Below are positions 1 through 7,416 of a stretch of DNA of 34,185 bases, piece by piece. The notes below the pieces were generated by a model that worked only from the letters and a program-made list of their open reading frames with translations, was not told the DNA's origin and made no database searches. Within the stretch, counting starts at the first letter, position 1, and each line of letters starts with the position of its first letter. Source of the DNA: an uncultured Flavobacteriaceae bacterium (GTDB taxonomy: Bacteria; Bacteroidota; Bacteroidia; Flavobacteriales; Flavobacteriaceae); assembly GCA_905479095.1 (NCBI GenBank), contig CAJQLD010000084.1:1-34185 (forward strand). Reading direction: 5' to 3'. A program made the position numbers and the translations under genes.

Positions 1-552
1 TATGACGAAGCCAAGCGCTTTCAAGAAGCCATCACCATGGCCTATCATCGGTTTCATGGCGTAGAAACCCGCATTGCCCGTATATTTAACACCTACGGCC
101 CTCGAATGCGTCTTAATGATGGCCGTGCGATCCCTGCATTTATGGGACAAGCGCTTAGAGGCGAAGATTTGACCGTGTTTGGAGACGGCTCACAAACCCG
201 TTCGTTCTGTTATGTAGACGATTTAATTGAAGGCATTTACCGATTACTATTTAGTGATTTTAGCAATCCAGTAAATTTAGGAAACCCTGACGAAATTTCA
301 ATCCAAGATTTTGCACTCGAAATATTAAAGCTTACGAACTCAAATCAAAAAATATGTTTTAAACCGCTTCCCAAGGATGATCCATTAAAACGCCAACCAG
401 ACATCAAATTAGCCAAAAAAGTGTTAAATTGGCAACCTAAAACATCAAGAGAAGAAGGGATGAAAATGACATTTGCATTTTTTCAGAACGTATCGGATAA
501 ACAATTATATAAGATAGATCATAAAGATTTTTCGAAACACATAAAACACTAA
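1..552 (+). CDS. UDP-glucuronate decarboxylase-like NAD-dependent epimerase (3' part)
   Basis: This is the C-terminal part of an extended short-chain dehydrogenase. The reading frame is open from base 1 and the first five codons read YDEAK, which is the catalytic YxxxK motif, so the NAD-binding N-terminal half lies outside the window. The stretch [13 protein letters not shown] and the later [14 protein letters not shown] are characteristic of UDP-glucuronic acid decarboxylases (UDP-xylose synthases) and close dTDP-glucose 4,6-dehydratase relatives. The family makes nucleotide-sugar precursors in the cytoplasm for capsule or exopolysaccharide. The stop codon directly abuts the GTG start of a polyprenyl sugar-phosphate transferase, so the two are very probably co-transcribed in a polysaccharide locus. 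The internal ATG at 37 is not the true start. The exact substrate cannot be decided from this fragment. Confidence 0.85.
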   Translation, partial: YDEAKRFQEAITMAYHRFHGVETRIARIFNTYGPRMRLNDGRAIPAFMGQALRGEDLTVFGDGSQTRSFCYVDDLIEGIYRLLFSDFSNPVNLGNPDEISIQDFALEILKLTNSNQKICFKPLPKDDPLKRQPDIKLAKKVLNWQPKTSREEGMKMTFAFFQNVSDKQLYKIDHKDFSKHIKH

Positions 553-1911
553 GTGAGCTTATTTAAACAAGGACGATATTCAGGGTTCATAAAACCAATT
601 TCATATACCACCGATTTGGTGCTTATAAACGCTTTGGGGCTTTTCTGTTTTTTTAAAGAAATCCCCCCTTTAAATTTTATAATCTCTATTTCATTGGGAT
701 GGGTCGTAATGGCAATCGTGTCTGGGTTTTATGAGGTCCATAGGTACTCCAGTGTGATCAGAATTTTCAAACTTTTGTTTAGACAATTTCTATTCTTCAT
801 TTTATTAATATTTGCATATTCAGGGGTTAATTTCAAGCTAAACCTGCATCCAATTCATATTATTAAATATGTACTGATCGTTTTTCTATGTATTACGTTT
901 TTCAAATACTTGATGTTTTTTTTACTGAAAAGATATCGAGCGTATTTTAAAGGCAATATTCGTAAAACCATTATTTTAGGGAAAACTAAAGAATCAGAAG
1001 TGTTAGAGCGTTTTTTCAATGACAGCCCTCAACTTGGGTTCATTAACAACAAAATAGTCTGTTTTAAAGACCGCAAAAAGTTAGATCTTGAAGCTGTTTT
1101 TGAATACATCTTAAGAGAAGACATTGATGAATTATTTTGTTCTATTAAAGAGCTTAAAAATCAAGATATAGCTCAAGTAATCAGTTTTGCCGACAACAAC
1201 TTAAAGGTCGTTAAGTTCATCCCAGATAATAAGCAAGTGTTGTCAAAAAAATTACAACATGATTATTATGGACTTATTCCAATTCTTACGTTTAGAACAA
1301 TTCCTTTAGACGACCCACTTAGTCTTTTATTGAAACGGGCTTTTGACATCGTTTTTTCATTATTAGTAATTGTGACTATATTATCTTGGTTAACGCCTTT
1401 GGTTGCCCTCATAATTAAAATAGAATCCAAAGGCAATGTGTTTTTCACTCAGTTACGAAATGGGTACAACTACAAGTCTTTTAGGTGTTTTAAGTTTAGG
1501 TCCATGGTTCAAAATCCTAATGCAGATTTAATTCAAGTCACGAGGGGTGATGCGCGCATTACTAATTTTGGAAAAATACTTCGCAAAACCAGTCTTGATG
1601 AAATGCCACAGTTTTTCAATGTACTTTTGGGAGACATGTCTGTTGTAGGGCCACGCCCTCATATGTTGAGTCATACAGAAATGTATGCTAAAAAAATAGA
1701 CAAATTTATGGTACGCCATTTTGTAAAACCAGGCATTACGGGCCTCGCACAAGTCAGTGGTTTTAGAGGCGAAGTCGAATCGGATAAAGATATCATAGGA
1801 CGTGTAAAACACGATATTTTTTATATTGAAAATTGGTCCTTCTTTTTAGACATCAAAATCATTTTTCAAACGTTTTTTAATACCATCAACGGGGAAGAAA
1901 AAGCGTATTAA
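553..1911 (+). CDS. Exopolysaccharide polyprenyl-phosphate sugar-1-phosphate transferase
   Basis: A membrane enzyme that transfers a sugar-1-phosphate from a nucleotide sugar to undecaprenyl phosphate, the first step of capsule, O-antigen or EPS repeat assembly. The N-terminal 130 residues contain several hydrophobic segments, the middle has a CoA-binding-like fold region (RKTIILGK near residue 138), and the C-terminal third is a bacterial sugar transferase domain. That domain begins with the membrane helix after KRAFDIVFSLL and contains KFRSM, LRKTSLDEMPQ, GDMSVVGPRPHM (from about residue 360) and KPGITGLAQVSG. At 452 residues it has the usual length of the WbaP/WcaJ-type long form. It starts with GTG immediately after the upstream stop codon, and purD follows after 14 bases. 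Which sugar it uses cannot be read from the sequence. Confidence 0.9.
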   Translation: MSLFKQGRYSGFIKPISYTTDLVLINALGLFCFFKEIPPLNFIISISLGWVVMAIVSGFYEVHRYSSVIRIFKLLFRQFLFFILLIFAYSGVNFKLNLHPIHIIKYVLIVFLCITFFKYLMFFLLKRYRAYFKGNIRKTIILGKTKESEVLERFFNDSPQLGFINNKIVCFKDRKKLDLEAVFEYILREDIDELFCSIKELKNQDIAQVISFADNNLKVVKFIPDNKQVLSKKLQHDYYGLIPILTFRTIPLDDPLSLLLKRAFDIVFSLLVIVTILSWLTPLVALIIKIESKGNVFFTQLRNGYNYKSFRCFKFRSMVQNPNADLIQVTRGDARITNFGKILRKTSLDEMPQFFNVLLGDMSVVGPRPHMLSHTEMYAKKIDKFMVRHFVKPGITGLAQVSGFRGEVESDKDIIGRVKHDIFYIENWSFFLDIKIIFQTFFNTINGEEKAY

Positions 1912-1925
1912 TTCAAAATTTTAGC

Positions 1926-3197
1926 ATGAATATTTTAATATTAGGCGCCGGAGGTAGAGAGCATACGTTTGCTTGGAAAATCGCTCAAAGCCCTTTGTGT
2001 AAGGCACTTTTTGTCGCTCCAGGAAATTCTGGAACCGCATCCATAGCGACCAACCTCGCTATTTCCGTTACAGATTTTGAGGGCATTAAAAAACAGGTGC
2101 TCGCACATTCAATCAACATGGTTGTTGTAGGGCCAGAAGACCCTTTAGTCAATGGTATTTACGACTTCTTTTTAGAGGATTCTGACCTCCAACATGTGGC
2201 TGTTATTGGCCCTCAAAAAGCTGCAGCCCAACTCGAAGGTAGTAAAGAATTTGCAAAAAAATTTCTGTTCCGTCACAACATTCCAACAGCCGCCTATGAG
2301 AGCTTCACCAAAGCTAATTTAGAAGCTGGATATGCATTTTTAGGAACGTTAAAACCGCCATATGTCTTGAAGGCCGATGGATTAGCCGCTGGAAAAGGCG
2401 TACTCATAATCTCAGATATAAAAGAAGCCAAGCAGGAATTAAAAAACATGCTTGTAGACTCAAAATTTGGAGCGGCAAGCACGAAAGTTGTTATTGAGGA
2501 GTTTTTGGACGGCATTGAACTCAGCTGTTTTGTGTTAACTGATGGCAAACATTATAAACTACTTCCAACCGCCAAAGATTATAAACGCATCGGTGAAGGA
2601 GACACAGGGCTAAACACCGGCGGTATGGGGGCTATTTCACCCGTTCCGTTTGCAGATGCTGTTTTACTAAAGAAGATAGAAGATAGAATCGTCAAACCAA
2701 CCGTTGAGGGCCTTATCACAGATCAATTACCTTATAAAGGGTTTATATTTATTGGACTCATTGTTGTGGATAACGAACCGATGGTGATCGAGTATAACGT
2801 TCGTATGGGGGATCCTGAAACCGAAGCAGTTTTACCAAGATTAAAAACAGACCTAGTTGAAATTTTTCAAGCGATTGACCAGCAATGCTTGAATGAAATC
2901 GACATCGAGATTGATCCAAAAACGGCAGTTACGGTTATGTTAGTTTCGGGAGGGTATCCAGAAGCGTATGAAAAAGGGAAAGAAATTACTGGATTCGAAT
3001 CAATTGAAAATTCAATTGTATTTCATGCAGGTGCGGACCGCAAAGAGGGTAAAGTCGTAACGTCTGGAGGTCGTGTGATGGCGGTAACCTCGTTTGGAGC
3101 GGATATTAAATCTGCTTTAAACACATCTTATGAGTCCATCAAACACATCAAGTTTGAAAACATGAACTTCCGAAAAGATATCGGATTTGATTTATAG
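1926..3197 (+). CDS. purD: Phosphoribosylamine--glycine ligase (GARS)
   Basis: Catalyses ATP-dependent ligation of glycine to 5-phosphoribosylamine, the second step of de novo purine synthesis, in the cytoplasm. The N-terminal motif LILGAGGREHTFAWK is the PurD signature, and VVVGPEDPLVNGI, the ATP-grasp segment KADGLAAGKGVLI, GLNTGGMGAISP and the metal-site region EYNVRMGDPETEAVLPRL follow in order. The 423 residues match the family. It starts 14 bases after a polysaccharide gene and could be read through from it, although the functions are unrelated. Its final codons overlap, tail to tail, the last codons of a small minus-strand gene by 6 bases. Confidence 0.97.
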   Translation: MNILILGAGGREHTFAWKIAQSPLCKALFVAPGNSGTASIATNLAISVTDFEGIKKQVLAHSINMVVVGPEDPLVNGIYDFFLEDSDLQHVAVIGPQKAAAQLEGSKEFAKKFLFRHNIPTAAYESFTKANLEAGYAFLGTLKPPYVLKADGLAAGKGVLIISDIKEAKQELKNMLVDSKFGAASTKVVIEEFLDGIELSCFVLTDGKHYKLLPTAKDYKRIGEGDTGLNTGGMGAISPVPFADAVLLKKIEDRIVKPTVEGLITDQLPYKGFIFIGLIVVDNEPMVIEYNVRMGDPETEAVLPRLKTDLVEIFQAIDQQCLNEIDIEIDPKTAVTVMLVSGGYPEAYEKGKEITGFESIENSIVFHAGADRKEGKVVTSGGRVMAVTSFGADIKSALNTSYESIKHIKFENMNFRKDIGFDL

Positions 3198-3419
3198 GTA
3201 AGAGTGTGAAGAAATGCTTTTATCTTCTTCGTTATTGTCGCTGAATGATTTTAATTGTAACATCCAATACACAAAAGCAATCAGTCCAATCCCCATAAAC
3301 ATCCAAGAAACGATGTTGGCACCGAACCAGTTTTCTAGCTCAAGAGCTCTTAAAGCATCATAGGGCGCTAACAATACAGTTTCGAAAAGGTCTTGAATGG
3401 CATTAAAAAAATCTTTCAT
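3192..3419 (-). CDS. Small single-pass membrane protein, DUF6341-like
   Basis: A 75-residue protein with an amphipathic N-terminal half (MKDFFNAIQDLFE...), one central transmembrane segment (IVSWMFMGIGLIAFVYWML) and a short acidic, Ser-rich tail. It resembles the short flavobacterial family I remember as DUF6341, which sits beside purD and a multi-pass protein (DUF6427) in many Flavobacteriaceae. The assignment is from memory of sequence and neighbourhood, not from a search. The gene is divergent from the next membrane protein (3541) with 121 bases between their starts, and its 3' end overlaps purD by 6 bases. No biochemical role is known to me. The conserved position and the ordinary codon use argue that it is a real gene. 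Confidence 0.7.
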   Translation of the reverse strand: MKDFFNAIQDLFETVLLAPYDALRALELENWFGANIVSWMFMGIGLIAFVYWMLQLKSFSDNNEEDKSISSHSYL

Positions 3420-3540
3420 GGGTCTTTAATTTAAAGTTTTAGGCTTATAATAGGTCTAATTATAGTGTTGACGGTTAAAATTGACGTGACATTTTTATAT
3501 TAACCCTATATTTACATGGCAAATATAGTCAACACTTTAT

Positions 3541-4485
3541 ATGATTACAAGCTTTTTTAAGACATCTAAACCAATTCACTATATAATTTTCATAGTTGTA
3601 TTGATTCTTGTGTTTGTATATCAACGAATTATTGTGGGTGATTTTGAAGGAAACTTCATTAAATCAATAGAAGAAGTCGGATATCTTTTAGCCCTAATGG
3701 CGTCTTTTTTCATCTTGATATTTATAGTTGCTAAAAACAATTTAACCCATAATAATAGTTATGCGGAGCTGTACTTTTGCTTATTTATTGCACTCATACC
3801 TTATAGCTTAGAAACAAATTCAATCCTCATTTCCAATCTATTTATTCTTCTTGCACTTCGAAGAATAGTGAGTTTAAAAACCAAAACAAACATTAAAAAA
3901 AAGCTATTAGATGCCTCGATGTGGATTTGTCTTGCTGCTGTTTTCGAACCCTGGTCGATTTTGTTTTTAGGACTCTTATTTCTCGCAATGGCAGTTTATT
4001 CTGTTTCTCAAATTAAAAATCTTGTGATTCCTTTTTGCGGAATTTTAATCGTTGGAATACTAATGGCATGTCATCGTTTATTAACAGATAATGTCTTTCC
4101 AAATTTTTTCAAATATATTCCCGAAATTAGTTTTGACACCCTGTCGATTAACGATCTAACAATTCAGAAATCAACGCTATTATTTTTTGCAATTATTTTA
4201 TTTTCGGTTGTCATTTTTCTAGTAAATGGGCTTCAAAAAAACCGTCTTAATAGGCCCAGTTTTACCGTACTTATCTTTGCTGTTTTTATTGGAGTTTCTA
4301 TTGCATTGCTAAGTCCAATCCACAACCTAGGAGGCTGTTTATTCGCGATTGGTCCAGCGGCCATAATTCTCGCAAATTTTTCTGAAATAACCAAGTTTCG
4401 TTGGTTATCGGAGTTAATTATTGGGTTGTTATTTATAGCTGTGGTTCTTCAAATGACCCTGAATAGTTCTTTTCCGATTCATTAA
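3541..4485 (+). CDS. Polytopic inner-membrane protein, DUF6427-like
   Basis: A 314-residue hydrophobic protein with about nine predicted transmembrane segments and short polar loops; there is no recognisable catalytic motif. The opening MITSFFKTSKPIHYIIF and the gene order (purD, small DUF6341-like protein, this protein, DUF4254-like protein) match a flavobacterial family I remember as DUF6427. It starts with ATG and is divergent from the small membrane protein at 3192-3419, suggesting that the 121 bases between them carry promoters for both. A role in envelope or nucleotide metabolism would be guesswork. Confidence 0.7.
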   Translation: MITSFFKTSKPIHYIIFIVVLILVFVYQRIIVGDFEGNFIKSIEEVGYLLALMASFFILIFIVAKNNLTHNNSYAELYFCLFIALIPYSLETNSILISNLFILLALRRIVSLKTKTNIKKKLLDASMWICLAAVFEPWSILFLGLLFLAMAVYSVSQIKNLVIPFCGILIVGILMACHRLLTDNVFPNFFKYIPEISFDTLSINDLTIQKSTLLFFAIILFSVVIFLVNGLQKNRLNRPSFTVLIFAVFIGVSIALLSPIHNLGGCLFAIGPAAIILANFSEITKFRWLSELIIGLLFIAVVLQMTLNSSFPIH

Positions 4486-4501
4486 ACTAAAGAAATACAC
4501 T

Positions 4502-4509
4502 TATATTTG
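4502..4509 (+). promoter_or_regulatory. Probable -7 element (TATATTTG) ahead of the DUF4254-like gene
   Basis: The octamer fits the Bacteroidota -7 consensus TAnnTTTG exactly and lies 19 bases before the ATG at 4529. No good TTG is found at the expected upstream position, so only half of the promoter is supported. Confidence 0.4.
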
Positions 4510-4528
4510 TCACTTAAAAATCAATTGC

Positions 4529-5137
4529 ATGTTTTCTGAAAAAGCCAATTCTATATTCCAAGACGTTATTTCAACCTATAAAGTTTTAAATTCTGTCGAT
4601 CAACAGTTTCACAATAAATACGATAACGTTGAAGACCTTATTGCACATCTACTCTACAGAAAATGCTGGATAGATACGGTACAATGGGCGTACGAAGACA
4701 TCATTAGAGATCCAAATATTGACCCAGTAGCCGCCTTAAAATTAAAACGAAAAATTGACGCATCTAACCAAGATCGGACGGATACCGTTGAGTTTATTGA
4801 TAGTTATTTTTTAGAAATCTACAAAGATATTCAAGCAAAACCAACCGCCAAAATTAACTCTGAAAGTCCAGCTTGGGTTATTGACAGACTCTCAATTCTT
4901 GCTTTAAAAATCTATCACATGCAGCTCGAAACCGTTCGTGAGGATGCTTCTGATAGTCATAAGCAAAGCTGTCAAAAAAAGCTAGACACCCTGTTAGAAC
5001 AGCGCAAGGATTTATCTACAGCCATTGACGATTTATTGGAAGCCATTGAAAGTGGTGACAAATACATGAAAGTGTATAAGCAAATGAAAATGTATAATGA
5101 CGATGAGTTAAACCCTGTTTTAAGAGGCGTCAAATAA
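4529..5137 (+). CDS. DUF4254 family protein
   Basis: A 202-residue soluble, mostly helical protein without a signal peptide or membrane segment. Its length, the conserved-looking segment LLYRKCWIDTVQWAYEDIIRD (about residues 41-61) and its place directly ahead of a GT9 glycosyltransferase fit the DUF4254 family of Bacteroidota; the name is from memory. Only 12 bases separate it from the glycosyltransferase, so they are probably one operon. The partnership hints at a role in envelope glycan assembly, but this is inference. No catalytic residues can be pointed out. Confidence 0.75.
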   Translation: MFSEKANSIFQDVISTYKVLNSVDQQFHNKYDNVEDLIAHLLYRKCWIDTVQWAYEDIIRDPNIDPVAALKLKRKIDASNQDRTDTVEFIDSYFLEIYKDIQAKPTAKINSESPAWVIDRLSILALKIYHMQLETVREDASDSHKQSCQKKLDTLLEQRKDLSTAIDDLLEAIESGDKYMKVYKQMKMYNDDELNPVLRGVK

Positions 5138-5149
5138 ATCAGTTAAGAG

Positions 5150-6166
5150 GTGTCGGAAATCAAACACATACTTGTCATAAGACTCTCTTCAATGGGGGAT
5201 GTTGCAATGACGGTTCCGGTGCTTTCTGCATTTTCAAACTCCTATCCAGATATTAAACTAACAGTTTTGACCAAAAAACAGTTTGCACCACTGTTTAGAG
5301 ATTTAGATTCAGTTTCGGTTATTTTAGTAGATTTTAAAAAAGACCACAAAGGGGTTTTTGGACTGTATCAACTGTCAAAGCTAGTTCGAAACCTCCAAAT
5401 AGACACCGTTGCAGATCTTCACAATGTGTTGCGGACAAAGATTTTAAAATTCTTTTTATCCGGAGTCAAGGTTGCGCAAATTGATAAAGGTCGCTCAGAA
5501 AAAAAAGCATTAGTTTCTGGTAGAATATCTGAGGCTTTGCGCTCAACACCCCAGCGCTATGCGGATGTTTTTAGAGGCTTAGGGTTTGGTTTTGAAATAG
5601 ATCCCCCAATTTTTTTGGCACCCGAACCTTTAGATCCAACCATTACAAAAATACTTGGAGATTTTTCAAAGGCAACCGTAGGAATCGCACCCTTTGCGGC
5701 CTACGCCTCCAAAACATATCCGCTTTCACAAATGGAGACAGTGATAACTGAACTCCAAAAGGAATCGAAAGTTTTACTATTTGGAGGGGGATCAGAGGAA
5801 ACCAAACAACTTGAAATCCTAGCGTCTAAATATGCAAACGTATGTTGTGTGGCTGGAAAGTTCAATTTAACTCAAGAGTTAGACATCATCTCTAATTTAA
5901 AAGTGATGTTATCTATGGATTCTAGTAATGGTCATATGGCTGCAATGTTTGGGGTCAAAGTGGTCACACTCTGGGGCGTGACACATCCGTTTGCTGGATT
6001 TGCACCCTTTAATCAGATTAATGGAAACAACTTGCTGGCAGATCAAAAACAATATCCTAAAATCCCAACATCCATTTATGGAAACCGATTTCCTGAAGGC
6101 TATGAATTAGCCATTCAAACAATTCCGGTTGAACGCATTGTTAAAACAGTTAAAGAGAACCTCTAA
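5150..6166 (+). CDS. Glycosyltransferase family 9 (heptosyltransferase-like)
   Basis: A GT-B fold transferase of the ADP-heptose:LPS heptosyltransferase family (GT9), expected to add a sugar to lipid A core or a related surface glycan on the cytoplasmic face of the inner membrane. The N-terminus ILVIRLSSMGDVAMTVPVL is the classic GT9 opening, and the C-terminal half has VGIAPFAAYASKTYP and the nucleotide-sugar segment MLSMDSSNGHMAAMFG followed by VTLWGVTHPFAGF. The start is GTG at 5150; an AAGAGG run directly abuts it, too close for a normal ribosome site, but no other start preserves the N-terminal motif. Its 3' end overlaps the convergent reductase gene by 4 bases. Confidence 0.9.
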   Translation: MSEIKHILVIRLSSMGDVAMTVPVLSAFSNSYPDIKLTVLTKKQFAPLFRDLDSVSVILVDFKKDHKGVFGLYQLSKLVRNLQIDTVADLHNVLRTKILKFFLSGVKVAQIDKGRSEKKALVSGRISEALRSTPQRYADVFRGLGFGFEIDPPIFLAPEPLDPTITKILGDFSKATVGIAPFAAYASKTYPLSQMETVITELQKESKVLLFGGGSEETKQLEILASKYANVCCVAGKFNLTQELDIISNLKVMLSMDSSNGHMAAMFGVKVVTLWGVTHPFAGFAPFNQINGNNLLADQKQYPKIPTSIYGNRFPEGYELAIQTIPVERIVKTVKENL

Positions 6167-7218
6167 ATATCGTCAAAATCAACTTTGATCGTTGCAGAGG
6201 TGGGTTCTGCTTGACAGCTCAAAACCAAGCCTTCTGCCACTTCATTGTCCGTTAATATATTGTTTTGTCGCATGCTAGCAGATCCTTCGGTGACTCGACA
6301 GATACAGCTACTACAAACACCTCCTTGACAGGAGTAGGGCGCATCGATATCTTTAGACAGGGCTGCTTCTAGAATAGTTTGTTTTTGAGGCATTGTAAAG
6401 GTCGTTTCCTCTTCATCTACAAGAATTGTAATTTCAGAGTCGCCCTCTTTAGTTGAGGTACTTGAAGTTGATTCTACTGCGGAAGTCGTAAATAATTCAA
6501 ACAAAATCTGAGAAGTTTCAACTCCTTTTTCGATTAAAACCGTATTGACAGTCGTAATCATTCCTTCTGGCCCACATAAATAAAATTTCTGAGACCCACC
6601 GAGATCTACTAAATTTTTAAGAGCATAATTAACCACTCCTGCATCAATTCGTCCAAATAGAGCAGCCGTTTCATCGGATTCGCTATATACAAATTGAACG
6701 TTAAAACGATTCGAATAACGCGTTTGTAATTCTAATAGTTCTTGATGGAAAATAGTCTCCTTAGGGCTTTTGTTTCCATAAATCAATACAAATTTGCTGT
6801 TCGTCTCGGATTCTAAGACGGTTCTAGCAATGCTCATTATTGGCGTGATGCCACTGCCTGCAGCAAAAGCGACAACGGAATTTGTATTTTCCTTTTTAGT
6901 TTCATAAAGAAAACGCCCATTTGGTGCGCCCACTTCAAGAGTCTCTCCAGTTTTTAAGTGTGTATTGGCATAGGAAGAAAACAATCCGCCCTCAATTTCC
7001 TTAACCGTCACTGTTAGTGATCCACTCGCTGGACTTGAACTTAAAGAGTAGTCCCGACGAACCTCTTGGTCGTTGATGACTGTTTTAAGTGTAATGTATT
7101 GTCCAGCTTTAAAAGTAAATTCAGATTTTAAAGATTTTGGAACCTCAAAAGTAATACTAACTGCTTTGTCCGTTTGCCTTATAATCGATTGAATTTTCAA
7201 TGCGTGAAATTGAGCCAT
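6163..7218 (-). CDS. FAD/2Fe-2S oxidoreductase, PaaE/PaaK-like ferredoxin reductase
   Basis: A cytoplasmic electron-transfer flavoprotein that passes electrons from NAD(P)H through FAD to a plant-type 2Fe-2S cluster. Domains in order are an FAD-binding barrel (RRDYSLSSSP, about residues 54-63), an NAD(P)-binding domain (FAAGSGITPIMSI and YLCGPEGMI), and a C-terminal ferredoxin domain with CQGGVCSSC (the C-x4-C-x2-C cluster ligands) and the fourth Cys in LSCQAEP. This order matches the phenylacetyl-CoA epoxidase reductase PaaE and related reductases. None of the paaABCD genes are nearby, so a role in phenylacetate breakdown is not supported here; a general reductase for an oxygenase or desaturase is equally possible. 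Monocistronic by context, and divergent from the sprE-like gene. Confidence 0.88.
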   Translation of the reverse strand: MAQFHALKIQSIIRQTDKAVSITFEVPKSLKSEFTFKAGQYITLKTVINDQEVRRDYSLSSSPASGSLTVTVKEIEGGLFSSYANTHLKTGETLEVGAPNGRFLYETKKENTNSVVAFAAGSGITPIMSIARTVLESETNSKFVLIYGNKSPKETIFHQELLELQTRYSNRFNVQFVYSESDETAALFGRIDAGVVNYALKNLVDLGGSQKFYLCGPEGMITTVNTVLIEKGVETSQILFELFTTSAVESTSSTSTKEGDSEITILVDEEETTFTMPQKQTILEAALSKDIDAPYSCQGGVCSSCICRVTEGSASMRQNNILTDNEVAEGLVLSCQAEPTSATIKVDFDDI

Positions 7219-7232
7219 AAAATTTTTTTAAG

Positions 7233-7240
7233 CAAAAATA
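7233..7240 (-). promoter_or_regulatory. Possible -7 element (minus strand TATTTTTG) for the reductase gene
   Basis: Read on the minus strand, the octamer matches TAnnTTTG 14 bases upstream of the reductase ATG. No TTG occurs at the expected upstream distance, so support is partial. Confidence 0.3.
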
Positions 7241-7365
7241 AGAAAGATTTAATAGAATCATCTGTTAAGACTTCCCCAAAATTATCGTTAAAGTCACGTA
7301 TAATTTAGGGCAAAAGACACTATTTTACTAGTTTTATACAAAAAGATGATTATTTTTACAAACTT

Positions 7366-7379
7366 GCATACGAATATGC
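7366..7379. repeat. Small inverted repeat GCATA-cgaa-TATGC
   Basis: A perfect 5-base-pair inverted repeat with a CGAA loop, about 37 bases upstream of the TTG start of the sprE-like gene, in the 198-base gap between two divergent genes. It could be a small RNA hairpin in the leader or a protein-binding site. No clear promoter for the sprE-like gene was found in this gap. Confidence 0.35.
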
Positions 7380-7416
7380 GGGTTCTTTTAGTTATCAATA
7401 AATAAAGACATCACTG

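Noticed and set aside
6163-7218. Phenylacetate degradation locus
   Set aside because: Only a PaaE-like reductase is present; no paaA, B, C, D or other pathway genes lie nearby.
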